DNA of 64,000 nt, from the NCBI GenBank assembly GCA_020634575.1, contig JACKBM010000006.1, positions 62,001 to 126,000 on the forward strand, written 5' to 3'. The first letter of the stretch is position 1. Each line of letters begins with the position of its first letter. Under the pieces are notes generated by a model, which searched no databases, was not told the origin of the DNA, and saw nothing but the letters and a program-made list of their open reading frames with translations. Shown here one piece after another: positions 54,544-63,260 of this stretch. The stretch is from Ardenticatenales bacterium. GTDB taxonomy: Bacteria; Chloroflexota; Anaerolineae; Promineifilales; Promineifilaceae. The translations under genes and the position numbers were made by a program.

Positions 54544-56550
54544 TTATGGCTTGGGAGCCATAGGGAGAAATATCTGTGTGGAATTGCCGATGAACAACTG
54601 CAGGTTGATCTGCGCTGAACCGGCCGGATCGCCTGACAGGGTTGTAGTCGTGACTGTGATATCGCCCAGATCGTGCCAGCCGATACCGAAGTCAGGCAAA
54701 TCGTCAATGACCAGATTAACGGAAGCATAGCCATGGCCGGCAATCTGGCCGCTGCTCAGGATAAGGTCAACGTTGTGGTGAGCCAGGCTATCACTGGCGC
54801 TCCAGTTTAGTGGTTCATCGCCGAGGTTGGTAATCCCGATGGCGCCGTTGGCCTGCGTGGCGCCAGCCGCGGGGATGACAAACATCTCGTTGGTGACCGG
54901 CCCCAGCGTACCCGGCCGGTTAGCCCGGCTGGTGCGTTCAGCGTCATGCTTGAACATGGGCCAATCCGTATCCAGATTGGAATTGGGCAGATCCCAGACG
55001 AACAGGGTGGAATCGTGGACGATCAGTTCCAGTCTACCGTCATCGTCCACATCGCCGAGGGCCGGTGTGTTGACCAGCCAGCCGCCGGTTGTGTAACCCG
55101 GCTTGCCGTCGGCGCCGCTGTTGCTGGTGGTGAGCTGTTGGCCATTGCCATCGACAATGACCACGCTGCTCTTCATGTTGAAGATAATTTCCTGCTTGTT
55201 GTCATTGTCGATGTCGCCCAGCACAAAGCTGAGGCCAACATCGAAATTGTGCGTCTGCCCGTTATACGTTTTGGGGATCATGGGGAAGCCGCTGACCAGG
55301 CTGCCATCGGCGTTCCAGGCGAAGATGCGGCCGCTGTTGTCGCCCATGATGAGTTCCGGCCGGTTGTCGCCGGCGATGTCGCCGATGGCAGGTGAGGCAG
55401 GCGTGGTGTTGTTGGTGACTTTGCCGCCGTTCCAGCCTGACAGGGTGGTGCCATTATTGTTCAGCCCAAAGACGCGGAAGCCATAGGTCGGATGGTCCGG
55501 GCTATTGACGTGATAAAAAGTGCCTGTGCCGTGGAAGATGTCTGGGGTGCCATTTTCGTTCAGGTCGGCAATTGCCGGCGTGGACTGAATGATCTCCAGA
55601 TAATATTTGGGGAAGCCGGGCAGCAAATTGCCCTGATAATCGACGGCATATAGCGAGCCGCCACAATAACCTGGCGCCCAGCCTGCCGGCAAGGTATAGG
55701 GGCAGGTCCAGCCGCCGGAATTGCCACCATAGCGGCTATCAAAATTGCCTTCATCCGTGCCGATGACGATGTCCAGGTGGCCGTCGCCGTTCAGATCGGC
55801 CAGGGCAGGTGAGCTCCAGATGCTGTCAGCCAGCTTGCCGACGAGGTTGGGCCAGGTCGGGAAGCGGTCGAGCAGGGCGCTATCGGCGGGGAAGCCGGCA
55901 ACCATGCTGCCGTTATGGTGATAGGCGTAAATACGCTTGTCAAAAGAGCCGACGACAATTTCCTTGTCGCCGTCATTATCCAGGTCGCCGATAGCCGGGG
56001 TGGAGAAGACCGTTTTAGGATTGCCGTTGCTGTGTGTATCGATGGTGAACCGGGGCCAGCCGTTTTTGACGGTGCCATTGTGCTCCAGGACGATTACGCC
56101 GCCCTTGGTGCCGGTCCCCACATCGCTGCCGAAGCCCACGACAATTTCGGGCCGGCCGCCATCGTTGTTGTCGATATCACCAACGGCCGGTGAGGATTGG
56201 ATGACGGCGGTATTGGGGGCCATGCCGATTGCACTGGCAATGTCGACATCGAAGATAACGGCGCCATCAGCGCTGCCGTCATGGCGTAGCGCGACGATGT
56301 GACCGGCGCGGGTGGCAATGATGATATCCAGGATGCCATCGTTGTTGACATCGGCGAGCGCTGGCGAGGCGCGATGGCAGTTGACGCCGCCGCTGGGGCA
56401 GGCGCTTGATGGAATTGCGCGCGACCATTGCGGCGATTCCATCGCTTCGGGCGTGATAGCTGCCCGAATGGGAGCCACTAGGGCGACGATTGCCAGCATC
56501 ATACTGGCAACCAGCCCGCCCAGGGCCCATTGCTTTTGCTTATGCTTCAT
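54544..56550 (-). CDS. Secreted FG-GAP/VCBS-repeat protein, copy A
   Basis: The ATG at 56550 follows AAGGAAC; the frame opens 37 codons earlier. The 668-residue product has a signal peptide (ALGGLVASMMLAIVALVAP) and a propeller of FG-GAP-like repeats with calcium-type loops (DVNNDGILDII, DIDNNDGGRPEIV, DLDNDGDKEIV, DLNGDGHLDIV). An Ig-like domain follows, and the tail reads TQIFLPMAPKP. It is a clear paralog of the protein at 58254. Integrin-like propellers bind ligands at the cell surface; the role here is unknown. It interrupts a run of glycosyltransferases. Confidence 0.9.
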   Translation of the reverse strand: MKHKQKQWALGGLVASMMLAIVALVAPIRAAITPEAMESPQWSRAIPSSACPSGGVNCHRASPALADVNNDGILDIIIATRAGHIVALRHDGSADGAVIFDVDIASAIGMAPNTAVIQSSPAVGDIDNNDGGRPEIVVGFGSDVGTGTKGGVIVLEHNGTVKNGWPRFTIDTHSNGNPKTVFSTPAIGDLDNDGDKEIVVGSFDKRIYAYHHNGSMVAGFPADSALLDRFPTWPNLVGKLADSIWSSPALADLNGDGHLDIVIGTDEGNFDSRYGGNSGGWTCPYTLPAGWAPGYCGGSLYAVDYQGNLLPGFPKYYLEIIQSTPAIADLNENGTPDIFHGTGTFYHVNSPDHPTYGFRVFGLNNNGTTLSGWNGGKVTNNTTPASPAIGDIAGDNRPELIMGDNSGRIFAWNADGSLVSGFPMIPKTYNGQTHNFDVGLSFVLGDIDNDNKQEIIFNMKSSVVIVDGNGQQLTTSNSGADGKPGYTTGGWLVNTPALGDVDDDGRLELIVHDSTLFVWDLPNSNLDTDWPMFKHDAERTSRANRPGTLGPVTNEMFVIPAAGATQANGAIGITNLGDEPLNWSASDSLAHHNVDLILSSGQIAGHGYASVNLVIDDLPDFGIGWHDLGDITVTTTTLSGDPAGSAQINLQLFIGNSTQIFLPMAPKP

Positions 56551-56827
56551 GCTTTTGTTCCTTTTCCCTAAATGGCTATGGCGCCATCTGCCATTCAGTT
56601 TAGAACGTGGTGGAGCCGCCTCAATAGGATATATGGCAAGCAGGGACTGGACTCCTAGCAAGCACTCATACGGTCTGCGCGCATAAGGTGAGAATTAGAT
56701 GAGTTTTTGGTGGGCTCTTTGCCGAATGTTAAGAAAAACGGTTGCCGCTTTTCTCCTATTCGGCGGTATTAATGGCCGAGAGGGTGATTGCGAAAGTGTA
56801 AGGCTCTGCAGTGCCGGTTCGGGAGTC
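56551..56827. other. Intergenic region upstream of FG-GAP copy A
   Basis: About 275 bases between the glycosyltransferase pseudogene end and the FG-GAP start. It is more A/T-rich than its neighbours and should hold the FG-GAP promoter. No gene or repeat was recognised. Confidence 0.4.
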
Positions 56828-58073
56828 CTAGGACAAAAATCCCTTCTCTTTCAGCGCCTTCTGATAGCTCGTTTCCAGCCGTGTTCTGACCTGTTCCCAG
56901 CGATAGGTCGCCGCCAGTTTCTGTTGGCCATTGGCGCCGAGCTGACGCGCAAAATCCGGGGCGTTTAGCAGCTGTGTCAGCGCCTGCGCCAGGGCCTGGC
57001 TATCGCCATACGGTATCAGCAGACCGTTTGTCCCGTCGTCGATGACCCCCGGGATGCCGCCACTGCGTGCGCCGATCACGGGCACCCCATGCTGCCACGC
57101 TTCGAGGATGACGATGCCGAAGGCGTCGCTGCGCGAGGGTAGTAAAAAGACGAAAGCGCCGGCCAGCAGTTGGTGCTTGCGCGCCTCGCTGACCCGACCC
57201 AGTGTATGGATGCGTGCCCGCTGCGCCGGGGGCAGGCCCGCAATGTGGGCGGCGACATCTGCATCCACATGGCCGGCTAAAACCAGGTGGAGCTCAGTAG
57301 ATGGCGCCAGGGTGCTGATAGCGTTGATCGCCTCAAAGCTACCCTTGTCCCGGCTGGCCCGGCCGACAAACAAGGCGTAACGCGCCGGCAGCGCCGGATC
57401 TGGCGCTGCGGCGGCGGCAGGATAAGGCGTGTAGCCCATCCCGATGAGATCAATGCATTCTGGCGCAATGCCCCAGCTGGTCAGGCCCGCCTTTTCGCTG
57501 CTGGAAAGCGCCAATAGCCGGGCGGCGCTGGCCAGCAACTCGCGTTGCTCGCGGCGCTGCAGGTTCCAGCGGGCGGAGCGGCTACCTGGATGAGCAAACG
57601 GGGTGATGACCAGGGGCAGCTGATGATGGCGGGCGTAAGCGGCATCGGCCAGCGAGGGGCGTTCCCAGGAGAGGTTAAAGCCGTGCACCAGGTCAAAGTC
57701 TGGTTTCAGATCAGCCAGCAAGGCAGGCAGGTCCGGCAAATGGGGAAACAAGGCGTTGTATGGGGCGAAGGGATTGAGACCGGCCGGTAACCAGTCCGTC
57801 AACGCCAGCAACTTGCGCCGCCGGAACAAGGCGGCCTGGCCGCCGGGGAAAGGGGGAATAGGCAGATGGTAACTACGAAAAGGCCACGCCTGTGCCTCAG
57901 CTGCCGGAGCCGGCTCACTGCCCCTGCCAGAAATCTGCCTCCTGGCGCGCTGTGCTGGTGACAACGGTCAACTCGTGACCGGCCTGGGCCAGTTCGAGGA
58001 CGACGTCCAGGGCATACCGTTCGCCGCCGCCCAGGGTGGTGCCCAGGGCAGGCGTGACAATTAACAAACGCAC
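56828..58073 (-). pseudogene. GT4-family glycosyltransferase broken by a frameshift
   Basis: A GTG at 58073 begins RLLIVTPALGTTLGGGERYA, a proper GT4 N-terminus, but the frame meets a TGA after WQGQ (about 57920). The rest continues one base later in the other frame as SEPAPAAEAQAWPFRSYH and carries the full C-domain, with YALFVGRASRDKGSFEAINA and RSDAFGIVILEAWQHGVPVI (EX7E). One extra base in the GGGG run at 57921-57924 (minus-strand sense) would explain the break: removing it gives WQGSEPAPAA. The joined protein would be about 415 residues. It may be a real pseudogene, programmed slippage or a sequencing error. The intact part alone (56828-57964) is 378 codons. Confidence 0.88.
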
Positions 58074-58188
58074 GAAGCTAATACCTCAGCTTTGCGACTC
58101 TGCAAGGGCGTTAACAGCCTGATGACGAGGCGGTAGCGCAAAGTCTTGGCCCAAGTGTATGTTGTTCGGTCCACCTTGCACAGGCAAG

Positions 58189-58228
58189 AAAAAAGGCGGC
58201 CACATCTTTTTTGGTGGCCGCCTTTTTT
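58189..58228. terminator. Bidirectional terminator between the GT4 pseudogene and FG-GAP copy B
   Basis: AAAAAA-GGCGGCCAC-(10 bases)-GTGGCCGCC-TTTTTT: a perfect 9-bp stem with A and T tracts on either side, so it can end transcription in both directions. It follows the FG-GAP gene at 58254 on the minus strand. Confidence 0.95.
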
Positions 58229-58253
58229 GCCGGGACAGCAATGGGTGGGCTTC

Positions 58254-60278
58254 CTAATTCGAGGGCGATATCGGAAGGAACGTCCGGTGCGGGTTCCCTC
58301 GATAGATGCGCAGGGTAATGGTGGCGGTACCGGCCGGTTGCCCCAGGCTATTGGTTGCCTGAATGGAGATGGTGCCCAGGTTATTCCAGCCATTGTTCAA
58401 CGTGTTAACGTTCCGCACTTCAACAGTAAATGTTTTGGAACCATTGCCCGGTACCTGGCCGGAGCCATTCACGACAGTGACGCGGGAATTGGCATTGTTC
58501 GTGTTGACCGTGTAATTCATAGGCAGGTCGCCAGCATTGACAACAGCCATCGCCCCGGAGCCAAAATTGCTGTTCTGCAAGGAGCGTACCATGCGCAGTT
58601 CACCTGGCATTTGCTGCAGGCTGCCAGGTGCATTGACGCGGCTTGTGCCGGCGGCATTTTGCTTGAACATACCCCATTCAGCTTCGCTACCGGCGTTGGG
58701 CAAATCATAAACGTAAAGCCGGCTGTCATGGACGACGAGTTCCAGCTTGCCGTCGCCATCGACATCGCCGACGGCGGGGCTGTTGCGCAGCCAGCCACCG
58801 GTCGCGTAGGCGGGTTTGCCATCAGCGCCGTTGTTTTTGGTGGTCAACTGGGTCCCGTTGCCATCAACAACCGTGATGCTGTCGCGCTGGGAGACAAAAA
58901 TCTCCATCTTGCCGTCATTGTCATAGTCAGCCAGGATAACGCCGAAGCCAACGTCAAAGTTGGTCGATTGGCCGGTGCGGGCCAGGGGCCGCATCGGGAA
59001 GCCGGCGACGAGCTGGCCGTTGGCATGATAGGCGTAGATACGCCCGCCGTTGTGGGACATGATGACGACTTCTGGCGACGCGTCCCCGGCAATATTGCCG
59101 ATGGCGGGTGAGCCAGGGATGGTGCCGTCTACAGATTTGGGCGTGGCCCAGCCGGGTACGGTGCCGCCGGAAGCGCTGACGGCGGAGAGAATAAAGCCAT
59201 TGGTGGGATGGCTCGGGCTATTGGTGTTGTAGAAGGTACCGGTGCCGATGAGGATATCTTCGTTGCCGTCGCCATTGAGGTCGGCGATGGCGGGCGTGGA
59301 CTGGATTGCTTCCAGCATATATTTCGGGAAGCCAGGCAGCACATTGCCAAAGCGGTCAAAGGCGTAGACGGAGCCACCGCAGTAGCCGGGCGCCCAACCG
59401 GCCGGTAACTGATACGGACAATTCCAGCCACCGGAGTTGCCACCCCAGCGGGAATCAAAGTTACCCTCATCACTGCCGATAATAATGTCCAGATAACCGT
59501 CATTGTTCAGATCGGCCAGGGCGGGGGAGCTCCAGGTGCTGTCCGCCAGGCTGCCAACAAGGTTGGGCCAGGTGGGGAAGCGGTGCAGCAGGGCACTGTC
59601 CGCTGTCCAACCGCTCATCAAGTTGCCGTTGTGATGATAGGCGTAGATCCGCTTGTCAAAACCACCGGCGACGATCTCCAGATCGCCGTCGTTGTCCAGG
59701 TCACCCAGGGCCGGGCTGGAGAAGACAGAGTGGGGCAGATCGTTATTATTCTTGCCGATGCTCTCATTGGGCCAGCCTGGCTTGAGCGTCCCATTGTGCT
59801 CCAGCACAATGATGCCGCCCTTGGTATTGTGATTCCAGTCAGCTCCATAGCCCACAACGATCTCGACACGACCATCTTTGTCGATGTCGGCCACCGCCGC
59901 ACCGGAGGCGATGACCGCTGAGCCTGAGCTCATGCCAATCATCGGGGCGATATCAACATCAAAAATGACAGCTCCACTGGCGCTGCCATTATGCCGGATC
60001 GCCATAATATGGCCATTGCCTGTTGTCAGGACAATATCCAGTTTGCCATCGTTATTGACGTCAGCCAGCGCAGGGGAGCCGCGGTGACAATTGTCGCCGC
60101 CGCCAGGGCAGTTGCCGCCCGGGAGGTCACGCCAGAAAAGGATGTCACCCCCATTGGGGTTATCGAAGCCTTCCTCTGCCCTTGTTTCACCACCAAGCAA
60201 AACAAGCGGCAACAGAAGAAACACAAGATACTTCTGTATTAAACGCGTCAGTGAGCGCGCAACGGAATGTTGAACCAT
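58254..60278 (-). CDS. Secreted FG-GAP/VCBS-repeat protein, copy B
   Basis: The 674-residue protein has a signal peptide (LVFLLLPLVLLGGETRA) and FG-GAP-like repeats closely matching copy A: NCHRGSPALADVNNDGKLDI, DIDKDGRVEIVVGYG, DLDNDGDLEIVAGGFDKRIY and DLNNDGYLDIIIGSDEGNFD. An Ig-like domain and the tail RTFLPISPSN follow. The two copies are likely products of duplication within the locus. Each has its own terminator, so both are probably separate transcription units. Ligand and role are unknown. Confidence 0.9.
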   Translation of the reverse strand: MVQHSVARSLTRLIQKYLVFLLLPLVLLGGETRAEEGFDNPNGGDILFWRDLPGGNCPGGGDNCHRGSPALADVNNDGKLDIVLTTGNGHIMAIRHNGSASGAVIFDVDIAPMIGMSSGSAVIASGAAVADIDKDGRVEIVVGYGADWNHNTKGGIIVLEHNGTLKPGWPNESIGKNNNDLPHSVFSSPALGDLDNDGDLEIVAGGFDKRIYAYHHNGNLMSGWTADSALLHRFPTWPNLVGSLADSTWSSPALADLNNDGYLDIIIGSDEGNFDSRWGGNSGGWNCPYQLPAGWAPGYCGGSVYAFDRFGNVLPGFPKYMLEAIQSTPAIADLNGDGNEDILIGTGTFYNTNSPSHPTNGFILSAVSASGGTVPGWATPKSVDGTIPGSPAIGNIAGDASPEVVIMSHNGGRIYAYHANGQLVAGFPMRPLARTGQSTNFDVGFGVILADYDNDGKMEIFVSQRDSITVVDGNGTQLTTKNNGADGKPAYATGGWLRNSPAVGDVDGDGKLELVVHDSRLYVYDLPNAGSEAEWGMFKQNAAGTSRVNAPGSLQQMPGELRMVRSLQNSNFGSGAMAVVNAGDLPMNYTVNTNNANSRVTVVNGSGQVPGNGSKTFTVEVRNVNTLNNGWNNLGTISIQATNSLGQPAGTATITLRIYRGNPHRTFLPISPSN

Positions 60279-60511
60279 CAGTTAATCTACCTGTACGCCG
60301 CCAAATAATTAACAATCACAAGCTGTATGTGCCGGGAGATAAGAGATATTTGGTTTCCCGTCAGCGAAAACAGCATTCCAGTACTTCCGTACCATCATAC
60401 AGGTAGAACAAAACAGGAGATATAAATGGGTTAACATCAATGATGTTGCTAAAGGCAGACCGGGACCGGACCCCTGGACAGGACAAAAACGGGTGTTTTG
60501 AGCGGCTGGAA
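60279..60511. other. Intergenic region upstream of FG-GAP copy B
   Basis: About 230 A/T-richer bases between the glycosyltransferase stop at 60512 and the FG-GAP start. It contains near-complementary CTACCTGTACG (60292) and ATACAGGTAG (60399) pieces. A promoter is expected here; nothing else was recognised. Confidence 0.4.
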
Positions 60512-61699
60512 TCAGTGGTGTGCGGGCGTCAAAATATTAAGGAGCGCCTCATATTTGGCCAGGACAACAGGCCAGCTGAAATTGGCGTCTGCGAAGGCGT
60601 GGCCGCTTGAGCCGAGAGTCTGGCGCACGGCAGCGTCAGACAGGAGCCGGGACAGGGTCAATTTGAACTCGGCATAGCTGGTGTAGAAGAGCCCGCCCTG
60701 GCTCTGCCGGGCCAGATCGAGCAGCACCTGGCATTGGCCGTTGACCAGGACCGGCCGGTCCAGCAACCAGCCCTCCAGCGTGATGATCGACAGACTCTCA
60801 AACCGGCTGGGCACCACCACCAGCTCCGCGCCGGCAATGGCCGCATATTTCATTTCCTCAGAGACAAAACCGGTCGCGACGATGGCCGGATCAGCCGGTA
60901 AGGGGATGTTGGCGCGCCCCAGCAAAACCAGTTTGACATCGGTCCCGGTTTCGCGGCGGAAGCGCTGGAAATGGTCCAGCAATTCCGGCACGTTTTTGGA
61001 AGGTGCAATGCGGCCGGCGTAGAGGATGTAGGGGCCATCCAGATTGTAGGTTTCGCGGAACTGCGCCGGGTCCGCGCCCATGGGCTGGTCCACGCCGGTG
61101 CCGATGACCAGGTTGGGCACGTGGGCATTGCCCATGACTCGTTCGACCAGCGCCTTTTCGCTGCTGGTGTTGTAGGCGATGAAGCGGCATTGGTGGAACA
61201 GGGGGCGGAAAATGGGCAGGTAGAGGGCCGGCTCATCGTGGGCGCAGGGGACAAAGACGGCCTTGTCGGCGACCAGGGGCAGGCCAAAACCGGCCGGTGC
61301 ATAGATGTAGGTGAAGAAAAAGAAGAGTTCAAACGCGTCGCGCTGGGCCCGGATGTAGTCAAACAGCCCACTGGCGTATGGCCCCTGCTCCTTAAGCCAG
61401 GCCGTTTCCTCTGCTTCAGTGTGGGGCAGGTTGAATACCTGGTAAGTGGAGGCCTGGGCGGCTTGCCAATCGCGGGGCTGGTCGACGGGGAAGCGATGGA
61501 GCTGGACGCCGTTGAGCTGGCTGGAACCGGCCGGATAATGATCCGCCCAGGTCTGGTAATCGATGGCGCAGGTCGTGATGACGTGGACTTCGGCCAGGGC
61601 GGTCAGCCGTTCGGCCACCCAGCGAGCCATCTGCTCCGCCCCGCCGTTCACCTCTTCGCCGTAGCGCTGCACGACGATGGCGATCTTCGGCTTACTCAT
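60512..61699 (-). CDS. GT4-family glycosyltransferase
   Basis: The ATG at 61699 overlaps the end of the upstream gene by 8 bases; the frame opens further upstream but within that gene. The 395-residue product starts KPKIAIVVQRYGEEVNGGAE. It has the phrase FVPCAHDEPALYLPIF, the C-domain YILYAGRIAPSKNVPELLDH and the donor motif SRFESLSIITLEGWLLDRPV. The HDEP phrase recurs in the partial gene at the right edge, so the two are of the same subfamily. The sugar is unknown. Confidence 0.93.
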   Translation of the reverse strand: MSKPKIAIVVQRYGEEVNGGAEQMARWVAERLTALAEVHVITTCAIDYQTWADHYPAGSSQLNGVQLHRFPVDQPRDWQAAQASTYQVFNLPHTEAEETAWLKEQGPYASGLFDYIRAQRDAFELFFFFTYIYAPAGFGLPLVADKAVFVPCAHDEPALYLPIFRPLFHQCRFIAYNTSSEKALVERVMGNAHVPNLVIGTGVDQPMGADPAQFRETYNLDGPYILYAGRIAPSKNVPELLDHFQRFRRETGTDVKLVLLGRANIPLPADPAIVATGFVSEEMKYAAIAGAELVVVPSRFESLSIITLEGWLLDRPVLVNGQCQVLLDLARQSQGGLFYTSYAEFKLTLSRLLSDAAVRQTLGSSGHAFADANFSWPVVLAKYEALLNILTPAHH

Positions 61700-62780
61700 C
61701 TCGCCCCAACCAGCCGGGCAACAGCCGGCGAATATTCGCCGCCAGGGCGTCATCGCTGTAGCGCATGGCCCAGTGTTGGCTCTGCTGGCGGCGCTCAGCG
61801 TAGCCTCCTTCATCCAGCAGGGCTTCATGAATCAGACGCGCGGCTGTGGCCGGCTGTTTCTTGTCAATGACCAGGGCACCCGGGCCGGCCACTTCGGGTA
61901 GCGGCGGCAGGTCGTCGATGGCAGACGGCGTGCCCATGAAAGCGGCCTCGGCCAGCGGCACGCAGAAGCTCTCCCACTCTGATGTCACCAGCAGAAAGCG
62001 GGCGTGGCGGAACAGCGAGCCCAGCAGGGCCGGGTTTGTCACCTTGCCCGGCCGGATCACCTTTTCTGTCAGCCCCTGCTGCTTGATGAAGCGGCTCATT
62101 TCCGCTTCGTAGCCTGGCGTGAGATCGGTTGGCCCGACCAGGAAAAAGTAGAGTTCCGGCCGCAGCGTTTGCAACTCGGCAATGATGGCCAACTGGGCCA
62201 GGATATCTTTCTGCGGGATCAGCCGGCCGACAAAGAGCAGGTATTCGATATGCGGTAGCAGCTCCGCCAGCTCGGCATCATCCTCCGCCGGGTAGCGCGC
62301 CGTATCGACGCAGAGCGGGACCACCGCCAGCCGCTCCGCCGGGAAACCATGAGTGAGCAGGTCGGCCCGCATGTATTCCGTGTGGACGATGAATTGGTCA
62401 AAGGCCGTGCGCAGTTCGGGCAGTTGGGCCAGCCCTTCGCGGCAGAGCGCCTCCATCTGGGCATTGCGGCCGCGGTACAGCTCGGGCGGCGAGATGCCGT
62501 GGTAATCCATCAGCTTGAAGTCGCTGCTGGCCCGGGCCTGGGCGAGGTTGGGGGTGGCGATGGAATAATGGTACCAGAGCAGATCGTGGCCGGTGGGCCG
62601 GTATTGGTCGGCCGGGACCGCCAGCGGGCGCAGGCTGGGGGCGATGTGGTCAGCGTAGAGGCGAACGTGGGCCCCCCAGTTTTGCCAGAGGCGGCGCAAT
62701 GTCAGCACATAGTTGCCGATGGCGTCGCCCGGGACAAGGGCGGCGGTCATGATGTGGACCGTCAGGGGCTGCTCAGACAC
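61692..62780 (-). CDS. GT4-family glycosyltransferase
   Basis: The start is a GTG at 62780, three bases after the stop of the coiled-coil gene. The 362-residue product has the N-domain VHIMTAALVPGDAIGNYVLT, the central RLAVVPLCVDTARY, and the C-domain EYLLFVGRLIPQKDILAQLA and SEWESFCVPLAEAAFMGTPS (EX7E). It fits retaining GT4 enzymes (mannosyl- or glucosyltransferase type). It overlaps the following glycosyltransferase by 8 bases. Confidence 0.93.
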   Translation of the reverse strand: MSEQPLTVHIMTAALVPGDAIGNYVLTLRRLWQNWGAHVRLYADHIAPSLRPLAVPADQYRPTGHDLLWYHYSIATPNLAQARASSDFKLMDYHGISPPELYRGRNAQMEALCREGLAQLPELRTAFDQFIVHTEYMRADLLTHGFPAERLAVVPLCVDTARYPAEDDAELAELLPHIEYLLFVGRLIPQKDILAQLAIIAELQTLRPELYFFLVGPTDLTPGYEAEMSRFIKQQGLTEKVIRPGKVTNPALLGSLFRHARFLLVTSEWESFCVPLAEAAFMGTPSAIDDLPPLPEVAGPGALVIDKKQPATAARLIHEALLDEGGYAERRQQSQHWAMRYSDDALAANIRRLLPGWLGRDE

Positions 62781-62783
62781 GCG

Positions 62784-63185
62784 TTAATCCTGGCCTTTGT
62801 CAGTCAGCTGTTGCTCCAGCTCGGCCAGCCGCTGTTCCTGGGCGTCGAGCCGCGCCTGCAGCAGGCCCAGCGCCTCGGTGATCTCGTGGTTGACCGCTTG
62901 CTGATGGCCGGCGCTCCGGTTGACGTAGTAGAGGACAAGCTGATGGGCCTGCTCGCGAATGCTGGCCCAGAGCCGGCCGATGAGCGGCAGGCGGGTGGCG
63001 TTGGATGGGGCCAGATCCGGTGCTGTCGGCAGGGTGTGGGCGGCCAGGCTGATCTGCTGGCGGTGCCGTTCCAGGTCGGAGGCGGCGGCGCTGCTGGGCG
63101 GACCGGCCGGTGCCTGGCCTCGCTCGGCCAGGATTGCCGCCACCCGGCGCACGATTGTTTGCGAGTCACGTGTTGTCTCGGGCAT
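62784..63185 (-). CDS. Small coiled-coil protein in the polysaccharide locus
   Basis: I start it at the ATG at 63185; the frame opens 19 codons earlier next to repeat DNA. The 133-residue product has a variable Ala/Pro-rich N-terminus and a helical middle (LIGRLWASIREQAHQLVLYYVN). The C-terminal coiled coil is EALGLLQARLDAQEQRLAEL. Small coiled-coil proteins of this kind occur beside GT4 genes and may act as scaffolds (inference). No enzyme motif is visible. Its stop is three bases before the next start. Confidence 0.75.
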   Translation of the reverse strand: MPETTRDSQTIVRRVAAILAERGQAPAGPPSSAAASDLERHRQQISLAAHTLPTAPDLAPSNATRLPLIGRLWASIREQAHQLVLYYVNRSAGHQQAVNHEITEALGLLQARLDAQEQRLAELEQQLTDKGQD

Positions 63186-63217
63186 CGCCGCCGATTTTAC
63201 CCGAAGACGCGAGTTGA

Positions 63218-63260
63218 GGGTAGGGACCGTCGGGTGCCGCACCCGACGGGTCCCCTACCC
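63218..63260. repeat. CCCGTCGGG repeat, locus 3, at a glycosyltransferase stop
   Basis: GGGTAGGGACCGTCGGGTGC pairs with GCACCCGACGGGTCCCCTACCC across one base with a single bulge, giving a long stem. It includes the CCCGACGGG core and ends at the border CCCCTCA. The TAG stop of the glycosyltransferase at 63255 lies inside the element. Confidence 0.92.

Noticed and set aside
58061..58393. Minus-strand frame of 110 codons
   Set aside because: It crosses a bidirectional terminator and overlaps the end of FG-GAP copy B in another frame; no ribosome site or domain supports it.
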